Shown here piece after piece: positions 1-8,072 of a stretch of DNA of 47,358 nt. The position numbers and the translations under genes were made by a program. Below the pieces are notes generated by a model. It searched no databases. It worked only from the letters and a program-made list of their open reading frames with translations, and was not told the origin of the DNA. The stretch's first letter is position 1; every line of letters begins with the position of its first letter. The stretch lies in the NCBI RefSeq assembly GCF_001642025.1, contig NZ_LWHO01000004.1, positions 1 through 47,358 on the forward strand. The letters are read 5' to 3'. The stretch comes from Cutibacterium namnetense (GTDB lineage Bacteria > Actinomycetota > Actinomycetes > Propionibacteriales > Propionibacteriaceae).

Positions 1-118
1 TCACAAGGCGACCCGACCAATCCTACCACACCAACCCCGAAACCACAAAACCATGATCCCAAGACCAGCCAGCAGAACCAGCCAACCACACCACCACCCA
101 AAAGCAGCAGCCCAGCCA

Positions 119-146
119 ACCTTACCAGATTAAATCAGATTGTCAA
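119..146 (-). promoter_or_regulatory. Strong leftward promoter, proximal of a tandem pair
   Basis: On the minus strand a perfect -35 TTGACA (146-141) is followed after 16 nt by TAAGGT (124-119), which fits the TAnnnT form of a -10 box. Bases 1-118 beyond it carry no ORF and are rich in G and T on the transcribed-sense strand. This looks like the promoter of a stable-RNA or other highly expressed unit lying left of the window. Seen: the boxes. Inferred: their use and target. Confidence 0.55.
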
Positions 147-241
147 ATCCAATTTAATGCCAGCCGGAACCACCATAACTCCCGGAAATGAATTCCACGA
201 ATCATCGCAATTCCTAGCTCCCAACAAAGGGAACTCGCAGA

Positions 242-270
242 AGTTTAAACACTCATCAGACAAACGTCAA
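242..270 (-). promoter_or_regulatory. Second leftward promoter, distal of a tandem pair
   Basis: On the minus strand TTGACG (270-265) is separated by 17 nt from TAAACT (247-242), close to the sigma-70 consensus. It points the same way as the promoter at 119-146, about 123 bp upstream of it. Tandem promoters with near-consensus boxes and an untranslated leader are typical of rRNA operons. The gene driven lies outside the window. Confidence 0.5.
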
Positions 271-430
271 ATCATGCCCCCAGCAATTCCACAAAGGAAT
301 CACCAGAACTCCTACCAGCCTCACACCCACAGGCGCGGAGCCGAGAAGGAACAATACACACACCCCACCGCCAGCGCAAACCTGGGTGCTCATCGGCCCT
401 TGGTTGGCGCACATTACCGCACACACACAA

Positions 431-468
431 CCGTCCGGGGACCACTAGAGCTAGCGGTCCCCGGACGG
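431..468 (-). terminator. Terminator hairpin after tyrS
   Basis: A perfect 13-bp inverted repeat (431-443 with 456-468, arm CCGTCCGGGGACC) with a 12-nt loop lies 17 bp past the tyrS stop. No U-run follows on the minus strand, so it is a GC-rich hairpin terminator without a clear tail. It separates tyrS from the leftward promoters. Confidence 0.75.
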
Positions 469-484
469 ATCTGTCGAAGGTAGG

Positions 485-1741
485 TCAGCGGGTCACAGCG
501 CCCACAGTCTTCTTGCCACGACGGACGAGGGCAACACGACCACAAAGGAAGTCGTCGTCAACCAAACGCTGATCAGGATCAGTGACCTTCACATTGTTGA
601 GGTAGGCACCGCCCTCGGTGACAGCACGCTTGCCCGCCGACTTCGTGTCAACCACACCGGCAGCCACCATCGCGTCAACCACCGTCGGGTACTCGCCCCC
701 TTCATGATGGGCAGCACCGAGCTCGTCAGACAGAGAAAGCACCGTCTGCTCATCGAGGTCGCGCAACTCGCCACGTCCGAAAATGGCCTGAGCTGCCGCT
801 TCAGCAGCCTTGCGCTGCTCCACGCCATGCACCAGATCGGTCAGGTCGTCGGCAAGGCAGTGCTGAGCCGCTCTGCGCCACGGCTCTTCCTCAGTCTTGC
901 GGGCAAGATCCTCGATCTCCTCCCGACAACGAGGGCTAAAGATCTTGAGATACTCGATGACCTTCGAGTCCTCCGCGTTGAGGAAGAACTGATGAAAGGC
1001 ATATGCGCTCGTCAACTCGGGATCCACCCACACCGTCCCGGACTCTGTCTTGCCGTACTTCGTGCCATCAGCCTTGGTAAGTAATGGGGTCACCAGACCG
1101 TGGACGACGTCCCCGGTGGTCCTACGGATGAAGTCGGCACCAGCGGTGATGTTCCCCCACTGATCTTGAGCACCCGTCTGCAACGTACAGCCGAAACGTT
1201 TATGAAGCTCGTAGAAGTCCAGCGACTGCAACAAGACATAGCTGAACTCGGTGTATGAGATCCCGCTATCCAGCCGCCGAGCCACAACGTCGCGAGCCAG
1301 CATCCGGTTAACCGAGAAGTGCTTACCGATATCGCGCAAGAAGTCCAGAGCCGTGTACTCAACCGTCCAGTCGTAGTTATTAACGATCCGAGCAGCATTC
1401 GGGCCGTCAGTATCGACGTACTTACTCACCTGGTCCTTAATGGACTCCACCCACTCAGCAACGACCTTTCGATCGTTCATATGCCGCTCACCGGTCATTT
1501 TGGGATCACCGATAAGACCTGTCGCCCCACCGACGAGGAGCAACGGCTTATGACCGCGTTCCTGGAGAGCTCGCACCAGCATCAACTGGACAAGATGGCC
1601 AATATGGAGACTCTTGGCGGTCGGATCAAAGCCCACATAAAACGTGACGGGCCCTTGGGCGAGGTGGGCCTTCAGCGCCTCACAATCGGTGGAGTCGGCG
1701 ACAAGACCCCTCCACTCCAGGTCGTCCAACAGATCCGACAC
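485..1741 (-). CDS. tyrS: Tyrosyl-tRNA synthetase
   Basis: Charges tRNA-Tyr with tyrosine using ATP in the cytoplasm. The 418-residue protein is normal length for bacterial TyrS. The class I HIGH motif is at residues 46-49, the tyrosine-tRNA recognition region follows (YTEFSYVLLQ near 163-172), and the KMSKS-like loop reads KYGKT at 228-232. The last ~65 residues form an S4-type RNA-binding domain. It lies 84 bp downstream of argR in the same direction, and a strong hairpin follows its stop. Relatives often have tyrS just after argGH, so this position marks the old end of an arginine cluster. Confidence 0.97.
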   Translation of the reverse strand: MSDLLDDLEWRGLVADSTDCEALKAHLAQGPVTFYVGFDPTAKSLHIGHLVQLMLVRALQERGHKPLLLVGGATGLIGDPKMTGERHMNDRKVVAEWVESIKDQVSKYVDTDGPNAARIVNNYDWTVEYTALDFLRDIGKHFSVNRMLARDVVARRLDSGISYTEFSYVLLQSLDFYELHKRFGCTLQTGAQDQWGNITAGADFIRRTTGDVVHGLVTPLLTKADGTKYGKTESGTVWVDPELTSAYAFHQFFLNAEDSKVIEYLKIFSPRCREEIEDLARKTEEEPWRRAAQHCLADDLTDLVHGVEQRKAAEAAAQAIFGRGELRDLDEQTVLSLSDELGAAHHEGGEYPTVVDAMVAAGVVDTKSAGKRAVTEGGAYLNNVKVTDPDQRLVDDDFLCGRVALVRRGKKTVGAVTR

Positions 1742-1825
1742 GTCACTTTCCTCTCATCAACGATCTCGTACGAGGTCGACTGACCGTAAGTCTAGCTATC
1801 GGGCCGGACCAAGCCGTCTACCTGG

Positions 1826-2374
1826 TCAAGCGCGCCTCTCACGCATCGTGCGCGACAGGATCTCAGCTGGCACTCCGGTAGCGGCCATCTGCGAAAAGGC
1901 GTCCGCAAGTTCTCCTGCATCCACCCCAGTAGCACACATCAACGCGAGAGTGTCGTCTCCAGCGATCGTCCCCAACACGATGTCCAGGCCTGCCTTATCA
2001 ATGGCCGATCCGTAATATTGGGCCGCGCCCGGTGGCGTCTTAAGGACGACGAGATACTCGTTGTTCTGCACCCCGGTACACAGTTCCTTAGTCATCCTCG
2101 CCAGCTTGACCCAGGCCGGCGACCCTGTCGTCACATCGGAGGGATGCTCACCTTCGGGAATTGAATAGCACGGATTCCCAGCATGATCACGTCCACGCAC
2201 GGCACCGATCTCAACCAAGTCACGTGACAGGGTGCCTTGGGAGGCTACAAAACCCTCGGAAGCAAGGATCTCCCCCAGCTCGCCTTGAGATGAGATTCGC
2301 CCTTCCTGAATTAAGGCGCGAATCCGGGCATGACGCGCCGTACGTGAGGTTGGTGCAGACTGCCCCTCACTCAT
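1826..2374 (-). CDS. argR: Arginine repressor ArgR
   Basis: Hexameric transcription regulator that binds ARG boxes when loaded with L-arginine. The N-terminal winged helix (about residues 12-75) includes the recognition region around SQGTLSRDL. The C-terminal arginine-binding/oligomerisation domain carries the GTIAGDDT motif. At 182 residues it is close to family length. ATG at 2374 is preferred over a TTG one codon earlier because a purine-rich GAGGGGGG precedes it. No arginine biosynthesis gene is present beside it, although in many actinobacteria argR sits inside argCJBDFRGH between pheT and tyrS. It may now control genes elsewhere, such as catabolic or transport genes. Confidence 0.93.
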   Translation of the reverse strand: MSEGQSAPTSRTARHARIRALIQEGRISSQGELGEILASEGFVASQGTLSRDLVEIGAVRGRDHAGNPCYSIPEGEHPSDVTTGSPAWVKLARMTKELCTGVQNNEYLVVLKTPPGAAQYYGSAIDKAGLDIVLGTIAGDDTLALMCATGVDAGELADAFSQMAATGVPAEILSRTMRERRA

Positions 2375-2471
2375 CAACCCCCCTCGGTTACGCCCACTAG
2401 GCGCGTCTACTAAACATTCTCCTAGCTACATAAGGATGCACCATGATGGGCTATGGCGTCCAGCCGCTGGT

Positions 2472-3038
2472 TCACGCCAAAGCGGCAAGGCCGGCAACAA
2501 AAATGGCCAAGGCAAGGTCAAAGTCACCATTTTGTCTACCTAGATCGATCTCGCCCACCACCCCGAGGTCATGCAACTGAGTACGGGTCTGCTCTTCCAT
2601 CGTGTGGCCAAGCACCAAGTGCACCAAGGCCCGGCACACCGAATCCGCACGCTCGCCATAAAACCCCTGGCGCTCCATAAATTGGCGCAACTTGACGGTT
2701 GGATCAATCTTCCCCAGCCCCACCGAGATCGTCGACGCAACGAGCTCAGCACCGTCACGGTGAGCCAGGAGGGTAGCCCGGAAACACCGAGCCCATTCGT
2801 CAACTCCATCAGAAAGATCAGCGTCATCCGAAGGCACCATCGTCGGGCCGGCGGCAACGGCGAGGATTTCATCGCTCACTGCGGCCAGCAAGCTCTGCTT
2901 ATTGGCAACGTGCCAGTACAGCGCTCCAGCCTTGACCCCAAGACGCTCGGCCAGACGTCGCATAGAGAGGTCACCAAGTCCGTATGCGTCAAGAATCTCT
3001 ACTCCGGCCCGAACAACGTCCTGCTTCGTCAGGCTCAC
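2472..3038 (-). CDS. TetR-family repressor, candidate BioQ-type regulator of bioB
   Basis: 188-residue TetR-type regulator. The N-terminal HTH spans about residues 5-50, including [20 protein letters not shown], followed by a helical ligand domain. I chose GTG at 3038 because AAGGGA lies 6 nt upstream; the frame stays open to 3083. The gene is divergent from bioB. The shared 129-bp interval holds two perfect TGAAC-N3-GTTCA palindromes, the same half-site as the published BioQ motif of corynebacteria and mycobacteria. Control of biotin synthesis is therefore the best guess. The family assignment is seen; the BioQ role is inferred from operator and position. Confidence 0.85.
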   Translation of the reverse strand: MSLTKQDVVRAGVEILDAYGLGDLSMRRLAERLGVKAGALYWHVANKQSLLAAVSDEILAVAAGPTMVPSDDADLSDGVDEWARCFRATLLAHRDGAELVASTISVGLGKIDPTVKLRQFMERQGFYGERADSVCRALVHLVLGHTMEEQTRTQLHDLGVVGEIDLGRQNGDFDLALAIFVAGLAALA

Positions 3039-3105
3039 TGTGACTCCCTTGACGACGACACCATTTCCGGGGGTGGCCCACATTGGCGCTACCCCATGGA
3101 CTACA

Positions 3106-3120
3106 TTGAACCCCGTTCAA
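3106..3120. promoter_or_regulatory. Operator 1 of the bioB/TetR intergenic region
   Basis: Perfect 15-bp palindrome TTGAACCCCGTTCAA, with half-site TGAAC and a 3-nt spacer. It is 17 bp centre-to-centre from operator 2 and lies between the TetR and bioB starts. The spacing (about 1.5 helical turns) and shared core suggest a TetR-family binding pair. Binding is inferred. Confidence 0.75.
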
Positions 3121-3121
3121 T

Positions 3122-3138
3122 CCTGAACAGCGTTCAGG
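3122..3138. promoter_or_regulatory. Operator 2 of the bioB/TetR intergenic region
   Basis: Perfect 17-bp palindrome CCTGAACAGCGTTCAGG, sharing the TGAAC-N3-GTTCA core with operator 1. It lies 29 bp before the proposed bioB TTG start and just upstream of its ribosome-binding site, where a bound repressor would block transcription. Confidence 0.75.
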
Positions 3139-3167
3139 ACGTCTCCAGTCTCGGAAGGACCAGAGCA

Positions 3168-4262
3168 TTGCTGAATCTAGCCGATATGACCGAGCGCGGC
3201 CTCAGGGGGGAGTCCATCACCCGTGAGGAAGCCCTCGAGATTCTTCGCAGCAGTGATGACGAGCTCATGTCGATCGTCGCCGCCGCCGGAAAGGTTCGTC
3301 GCCACTTTTTCGCGAACCGGGTTCGCCTCAACTACCTGGTCAACCTCAAGTCGGGCCTGTGCCCCGAGGACTGCTCCTACTGCTCGCAGCGCCTGGGGTC
3401 GCGTGCCGAGATCATGAAGTATTCCTGGGCCGACCCGCATAAGGTGCATGACGCCGTCGAGGCTGGCATTGCCGGTGGCGCACGACGTGTCTGCATGGTG
3501 GCATCGGGTCATGGTCCATCCCAGCGAGATGTCGAACGCGTCAATGGCATGGTGCGTTCCCTCAAAGCTGAGCACCCCGACGTCGAGGTTTGTGTCTGCT
3601 TAGGGTTTGTCGACGACGAAAAGGCTGCCTCTATTAAGGAAGCCGGCGCCGACGCTTACAACCACAATGCCAATACCTCTCGCTCCCATTACGGCGAGAT
3701 CTGCAGCACCCACTCCTACGAGGACAGGATGGATACCGTCGAGGTCCTCAAGCGCAACGGTCTGTCGCCCTGCTCTGGAGTGATTGCCGGCATGGGTGAA
3801 ACCGACGAGGAATTCGTCGATGTCATCTTCGACCTGCGCGAGCACGGAGTTGATTCGGTGCCGGTGAATTTCTTGCTCCCCTTCGAGGGCACTCCGCTGG
3901 CCGGCGGAGCCCAGCACATCACCCCGCAGTGGTGCCTCAAACGTCTGGCCATGGTGCGCTTTGTTCACCCCGATTCCGAGGTGCGTGCCGCTGCCGGACG
4001 TGAGCAGCACATCCGCACCATGCAGTCGCTGGCCCTCGAGGTCGTCAACTCGATCTTCCTAGGGGATTACCTCACCAGCGAGGGGGCTGCCGGCGCCGCC
4101 GACTTGCAGATGATTGAGGATGGCGGATTCGTTCCCGAGGGAGCAGACGGCCAGCCAATGGTTCACACCGACGTCAACGCAGATCGTTCGGCTGACCTGC
4201 CCATTAACGCGGTTCCGATCCGCCACCGAGGCATCGGAACCGAGGTTCCGGCGAACGCCTGA
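3168..4262 (+). CDS. bioB: Biotin synthase
   Basis: Radical SAM enzyme that inserts sulfur into dethiobiotin to make biotin. The [4Fe-4S]/SAM motif CPEDCSYC places cysteines at residues 65, 69 and 72. The [2Fe-2S] region (NHNANTS, then [12 protein letters not shown]) is also present. The open frame extends to 2571, but that part is antisense to the TetR gene. TTG at 3168 has GGAAGGA 8 nt upstream and lies past both operators; ATG at 3096 would put the operators inside the gene, and ATG at 3186 is a second option. No bioA, bioD or bioF is nearby, so it may serve dethiobiotin salvage or cooperate with genes elsewhere. Confidence 0.93.
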   Translation: MLNLADMTERGLRGESITREEALEILRSSDDELMSIVAAAGKVRRHFFANRVRLNYLVNLKSGLCPEDCSYCSQRLGSRAEIMKYSWADPHKVHDAVEAGIAGGARRVCMVASGHGPSQRDVERVNGMVRSLKAEHPDVEVCVCLGFVDDEKAASIKEAGADAYNHNANTSRSHYGEICSTHSYEDRMDTVEVLKRNGLSPCSGVIAGMGETDEEFVDVIFDLREHGVDSVPVNFLLPFEGTPLAGGAQHITPQWCLKRLAMVRFVHPDSEVRAAAGREQHIRTMQSLALEVVNSIFLGDYLTSEGAAGAADLQMIEDGGFVPEGADGQPMVHTDVNADRSADLPINAVPIRHRGIGTEVPANA

Positions 4263-4270
4263 GCTGTGGT

Positions 4271-4313
4271 CAAACACCGCGGGGCCGACACGATGTCGGC
4301 CCCGCGGTGTTTG
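4271..4313. terminator. Bidirectional terminator between bioB and pheT
   Basis: A perfect 20-bp stem (4271-4290 with 4294-4313) with a 3-nt loop lies between the convergent stops of bioB (4262) and pheT (4324). Its A/T-rich outer ends give short A and T runs on both sides, so it can end transcripts from both directions. Confidence 0.9.
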
Positions 4314-4323
4314 TATGTAGAGC

Positions 4324-6843
4324 TCAGGACCTCAGCTGAGCGCCGCAAGCTTCCTCAGCGCGTGCCACCGCAGTGTCACGAGCCTCCGCAGCCTCGGCGT
4401 CGGTCAAGGTCCGATCGGCTGCCCGCATTCGCAGGTTAAAGGCCAACGACTTGCGTTTGTCGCCCACCTGCTCGCCCTCATAGACGTCGAAAAGCTCGAC
4501 CGATTCAAGCAGTGGTCCGGCTCCCTCAATGAGAGCCTGACGAACGTCGTCAGCAGCAACAGATTCGTCGACGACCAAAGCAACGTCTTCCTTGGCGACG
4601 GGGAAGCTTGAGATGGCCGTGACCTCACCACCATGAGGAGCCGCAGCTACCAGGGCATCAAAGTCAAGTTCGACCGCGCAGGTGCGCTGCGGCAGACCAG
4701 CCTTCGACACCACAGTGGGGTGCAGCTCACCAGCATGCCCGATGACCTTCCCATCCACGATAAGAGCCGCGCAGCGACCGGGATGCCAGGGGGCCTGACG
4801 GGCACCCTTACGCACTAGCGTCACACCGAGGGCATCAGCAGCCTTCTCGGCGACCAGTACAGCGTGACGCCAATCAGCCTTCACCGGCTGTCCGTCCCAG
4901 CGATCCGGCAACCAGTTACCACAAATCACAGCAGCGAGCATGCGCGGCTGAGCTGGCAGTGCGGCGCCGATCTCGGCGAGCACCTCATCGGAAGGACGCT
5001 CGTCGACGCCGGGATGCGGAGCCGCCGCCGGGGTGACGGCGCGGAAGACAGTTCCACTTTCGAAGACCGCGAGATCTTCCTGGGATCGCGACATATTCGT
5101 CGTCACTGCATGGAATAGACCGGGCAACAGGGTAGTGCGTAAGTAGGGGTGGGTATCGTCAAGCGGATTGGCAAGCTTGACGGTTGCGTGACGCGCATCG
5201 TCACCACTAATGCCGAGAACATCGAGGTCCTTATCGCCGATGAACGGCAAGGTGATGAGCTCGACGAAGCCAGCCTCGACGACTGAGCGCAGCACCCGCC
5301 GACGACCCTGCTGAGTCTTTGTCAGACCGCGAGCGCCCAGGCTCGGGGGCAACGCGGGTTCGATACGGTCAAACCCAATCTTGCGGCCGATTTCCTCGAG
5401 GTAGTCGTAGGCATCAACGAGATCGGGACGCCAGGTCGGAGCAACAAGGGTGAGAGAGTCCCCCAGGGCAGTCACCTTGACCCCAGAACGCGTCAAGATC
5501 TCGATGATCTCTTCAGTGGACACCTTCGTGCCGAGAATACGGCTAGGTAAATCTGCGTTGATCGTCTGACGCGGCATCTCGGGGACCTCACCAACAACGG
5601 TGGGCTCACCGACCGTGGCACCGCCGTACTGAGCGAGTAATTCCGCTGCCCGAACGGCTGCGGCATGGGCGCAAACCGGATCAACACCCCGCTCAAAGCG
5701 ACGAGAAGCCTCCGAACCGAGCTTGTGGCGTCGGTAGGCACGAGCCACCGTCATCGAATCGAAGTGAGCGCCCTCGAGAATGAGTGAGGTTGACTCGGCG
5801 GTCATCTCGGTGGCCGCGCCACCCATAACACCGGCTAAAGCGATGGCGCCCGAGTCGTCGGCAATGACCAGGTCATCGAGATCGAGGGTGCGATCAGTGC
5901 CGTCGAGGGTAACTAGATGCTCACCTTCGTGGGCCTTACGGACGACGATCGCCCCGCTGACCTTGTCGGCATCATAAGCATGAAGCGGCTGACCGGACTC
6001 CAACATGACATAGTTGGTGATGTCGACGGCCAGGTTAATCGGACGCATCCCGGCACGAGTGATGCGGTCGGCAATGAATCTGGGAGTTGGGGCACCGGGA
6101 TTTAGGCCATGGACCGGCACAGCGATGAACTGGCTGCAAGCGTCAGACTGAATGTCTACCGCGACGGGGCCCGACACCGCAGCGATAGGCTCCTCGTCAT
6201 AAGGGTCGCGGAAGTGTACCGACATGGCGTGCGCCACCTCGCGGGCGATGCCACGCATCGACATGCAGTAGCCGATATCGGGAGTGACATCGACATCTAA
6301 CACCTGCTCGGGAACCCCGAGGATCGGCAGGGCGTTCTCACCAGGAACGAGCTGGTGGCCCTCTACCGAAGGCGGCAGAGTGATGATACCGGGCTCGTAG
6401 ACACCGATACCCAACTCGTCGGAGGCGCACAGCATGCCGTCAGACATGTGGCCGTACGTCTTGCGGGCACTGATGGCAAATCCGCCAGGGAGCACAGCAC
6501 CGGGCAGGGAGACGACAACCCAGGCACCTTCAACGGCATTGGGGGCACCGCAGACGATGCCGCGGCCCTCGGTCCCCTCCGCAATGTTTTTGGGGTGTCC
6601 TTCTGCGTTGTACCGGGGGCCAACGTCAACCCGACACCAGTTGATGATTTTGCCGTTCTTCTGCGGCTCGGGAACTGAGGAGAGAATGTGTCCGATAACA
6701 ATCGGGCCGGTCAGCTCGCCGCCGACGACCTCGACCTTCTCGACAGTGGCTGTGTGGTTGGTCAGCGCCCTGGCCACCTCGTCAGTAGTAGTACCGTCTG
6801 GCAGATTAACCATGGCCTGCAGCCATGACATGGGAACCTTCAT
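4324..6843 (-). CDS. pheT: Phenylalanyl-tRNA synthetase beta subunit
   Basis: Non-catalytic, tRNA-recognising and editing subunit of the (alpha-beta)2 PheRS. At 839 residues it is full length. The N-terminal EMAP/OB tRNA-binding domain is at about 42-160, B3/B4 editing and B5 domains fill the middle, and the C-terminal FDX-ACB anticodon-binding domain begins near ISSFPVAKEDVALVV. Its ATG overlaps the pheS stop by 4 nt (ATGA), so the subunits are translationally coupled. It ends at the shared terminator with bioB. Confidence 0.96.
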   Translation of the reverse strand: MKVPMSWLQAMVNLPDGTTTDEVARALTNHTATVEKVEVVGGELTGPIVIGHILSSVPEPQKNGKIINWCRVDVGPRYNAEGHPKNIAEGTEGRGIVCGAPNAVEGAWVVVSLPGAVLPGGFAISARKTYGHMSDGMLCASDELGIGVYEPGIITLPPSVEGHQLVPGENALPILGVPEQVLDVDVTPDIGYCMSMRGIAREVAHAMSVHFRDPYDEEPIAAVSGPVAVDIQSDACSQFIAVPVHGLNPGAPTPRFIADRITRAGMRPINLAVDITNYVMLESGQPLHAYDADKVSGAIVVRKAHEGEHLVTLDGTDRTLDLDDLVIADDSGAIALAGVMGGAATEMTAESTSLILEGAHFDSMTVARAYRRHKLGSEASRRFERGVDPVCAHAAAVRAAELLAQYGGATVGEPTVVGEVPEMPRQTINADLPSRILGTKVSTEEIIEILTRSGVKVTALGDSLTLVAPTWRPDLVDAYDYLEEIGRKIGFDRIEPALPPSLGARGLTKTQQGRRRVLRSVVEAGFVELITLPFIGDKDLDVLGISGDDARHATVKLANPLDDTHPYLRTTLLPGLFHAVTTNMSRSQEDLAVFESGTVFRAVTPAAAPHPGVDERPSDEVLAEIGAALPAQPRMLAAVICGNWLPDRWDGQPVKADWRHAVLVAEKAADALGVTLVRKGARQAPWHPGRCAALIVDGKVIGHAGELHPTVVSKAGLPQRTCAVELDFDALVAAAPHGGEVTAISSFPVAKEDVALVVDESVAADDVRQALIEGAGPLLESVELFDVYEGEQVGDKRKSLAFNLRMRAADRTLTDAEAAEARDTAVARAEEACGAQLRS

Positions 6844-7949
6844 CGTGCTCCTCCCCTCAGTGAGCGGCTGAATCGGACGTCACCCTCGACAAAGTCACGC
6901 AGGTCGGGGGCATTGTTGCGGAACATCACCGTGCGATCGACACCCATGCCAAAGGCGAAACCCGAATAGACATCGATGTCGATACCGCAGGCAACTAACA
7001 CCCGTGGGTTGACGACCCCACAGCCGCCCCATTCGATCCACCCTTCAGAACGGCACGTACGGCACGGACGATCAGGGTTGCCAACCGAGGCGCCATGACA
7101 CACGAAGCATTCCAGGTCGACCTCAGCGCTGGGCTCGGTGAAGGGGAAATAGTGTGGGCGGAAACGGGTGCGGACGTCACCGAACATGGCGCGGGCAAAG
7201 GCGTCGACGGTCCCCTTGAGGTGGCCCATCGTAATGCCCTTGTCGACGCACAATCCCTCGACCTGGTGGAAGACCGGAAGGTGAGTGGCATCGTACTCAT
7301 CAGCACGGAACACCTTGCCCGGGCTAATAATGCGCACCGGAGGCTGCTGCTTAAGCAGGGTGTGAATCTGCACCGGGCTGGTAGCTGTGCGCATACACTT
7401 ACCGTCACTGACCGGATCGAGCCATAGCGTGTCCTGCAAAGCACGAGCCGGGTGATCGGCGCCGAGGTTGAGAGCGTCAAAGTTGAACCATTCAGATTCA
7501 GCCTCGGGACCCTCGGCAACTTCCCAACCCATGGCGGTAAACACGTCACAGATGTCATCAATGAGAGCAGTGATCGGGTGCGGGGCGCCTCGAGGCGACG
7601 TAACGACCGGCAACGTAACGTCGGTGGCCTCCGCTGCGAGTCGGGCGTCAAGCTCAGCCTCAGTAAGTTCCTCTTGGCGGGCCTTGAGAGCCTGATTGAC
7701 CCGGCCCCGAGCCTGCCCAATGCGCTTACCGGCATCCTTTCGGGCAGCCGGCGGCAGCGCGCCAATCTCGCGGTTAGCCACAGCCAGCGGAGACCGGTCA
7801 CCGGTATGAGCGATACGCACCTGCTTCAGCTCGGCAGTGGTAGAAGCCCCGGCAATCGCCTCCAAGGCCTCAGCCACTCGGGCCTCGACTTGGTCAGCGT
7901 CCAGGGTGCTCACCTGGACAGGGTCATAATTCGTGTTGGGGCCACTCAT
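6840..7949 (-). CDS. pheS: Phenylalanyl-tRNA synthetase alpha subunit
   Basis: Catalytic class II subunit of PheRS, 369 residues. An N-terminal coiled coil is followed by the catalytic core, with motif 2 around VFRADEYDATHLPVFHQ and motif 3 GFAFGMGVDR at 330-339. ATG at 7949 is preferred, with GGGGAAGG just upstream. An upstream TTG at 8048 would add 33 residues read through a terminator-like hairpin and is unlikely. First gene of the pheST pair. Confidence 0.95.
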   Translation of the reverse strand: MSGPNTNYDPVQVSTLDADQVEARVAEALEAIAGASTTAELKQVRIAHTGDRSPLAVANREIGALPPAARKDAGKRIGQARGRVNQALKARQEELTEAELDARLAAEATDVTLPVVTSPRGAPHPITALIDDICDVFTAMGWEVAEGPEAESEWFNFDALNLGADHPARALQDTLWLDPVSDGKCMRTATSPVQIHTLLKQQPPVRIISPGKVFRADEYDATHLPVFHQVEGLCVDKGITMGHLKGTVDAFARAMFGDVRTRFRPHYFPFTEPSAEVDLECFVCHGASVGNPDRPCRTCRSEGWIEWGGCGVVNPRVLVACGIDIDVYSGFAFGMGVDRTVMFRNNAPDLRDFVEGDVRFSRSLRGGAR

Positions 7950-7978
7950 GGGCCTTCCCCCTGATGGGTTGACGTTGG

Positions 7979-8000
7979 AAAAACGCCCGTGTTCCGGGCG
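7979..8000 (-). terminator. Intrinsic terminator or attenuator upstream of pheS
   Basis: On the minus strand a 6-bp GC stem (CGCCCG with CGGGCG, loop 5 nt) is followed directly by five Us. It lies 30 bp before the pheS ATG and 73 bp after the methyltransferase stop. It could end the infC-rpmI-rplT-methyltransferase transcript or attenuate pheST. No Phe-rich leader peptide or T-box was recognised. Confidence 0.6.
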
Positions 8001-8072
8001 CACATGTGCGACTAGCGGATACAAGTCTAGTGGCGCCGACGCCAGCAACGATGGCCGGCCACCCTACACTCC

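Larger units (their letters stand above)
1..430. other. Intergenic region without a credible gene
   Basis: The first 430 bases hold no convincing CDS. A 108-codon open frame on the plus strand (157-483) has no family resemblance and runs through the tyrS terminator. The plus strand from 1 to 120 is strongly depleted in G and T. The region contains the two leftward promoters listed separately and otherwise looks like an untranslated leader. Confidence 0.6.

Noticed and set aside
157-483. 108-codon plus-strand frame upstream of the tyrS terminator
   Set aside because: Composition is unlike a protein, it runs through the terminator stem, and it overlaps a leftward promoter.
2571-3167. N-terminal extension of the bioB frame
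   Set aside because: It is antisense to the TetR gene, shows no BioB homology and would include the operators in the coding region.
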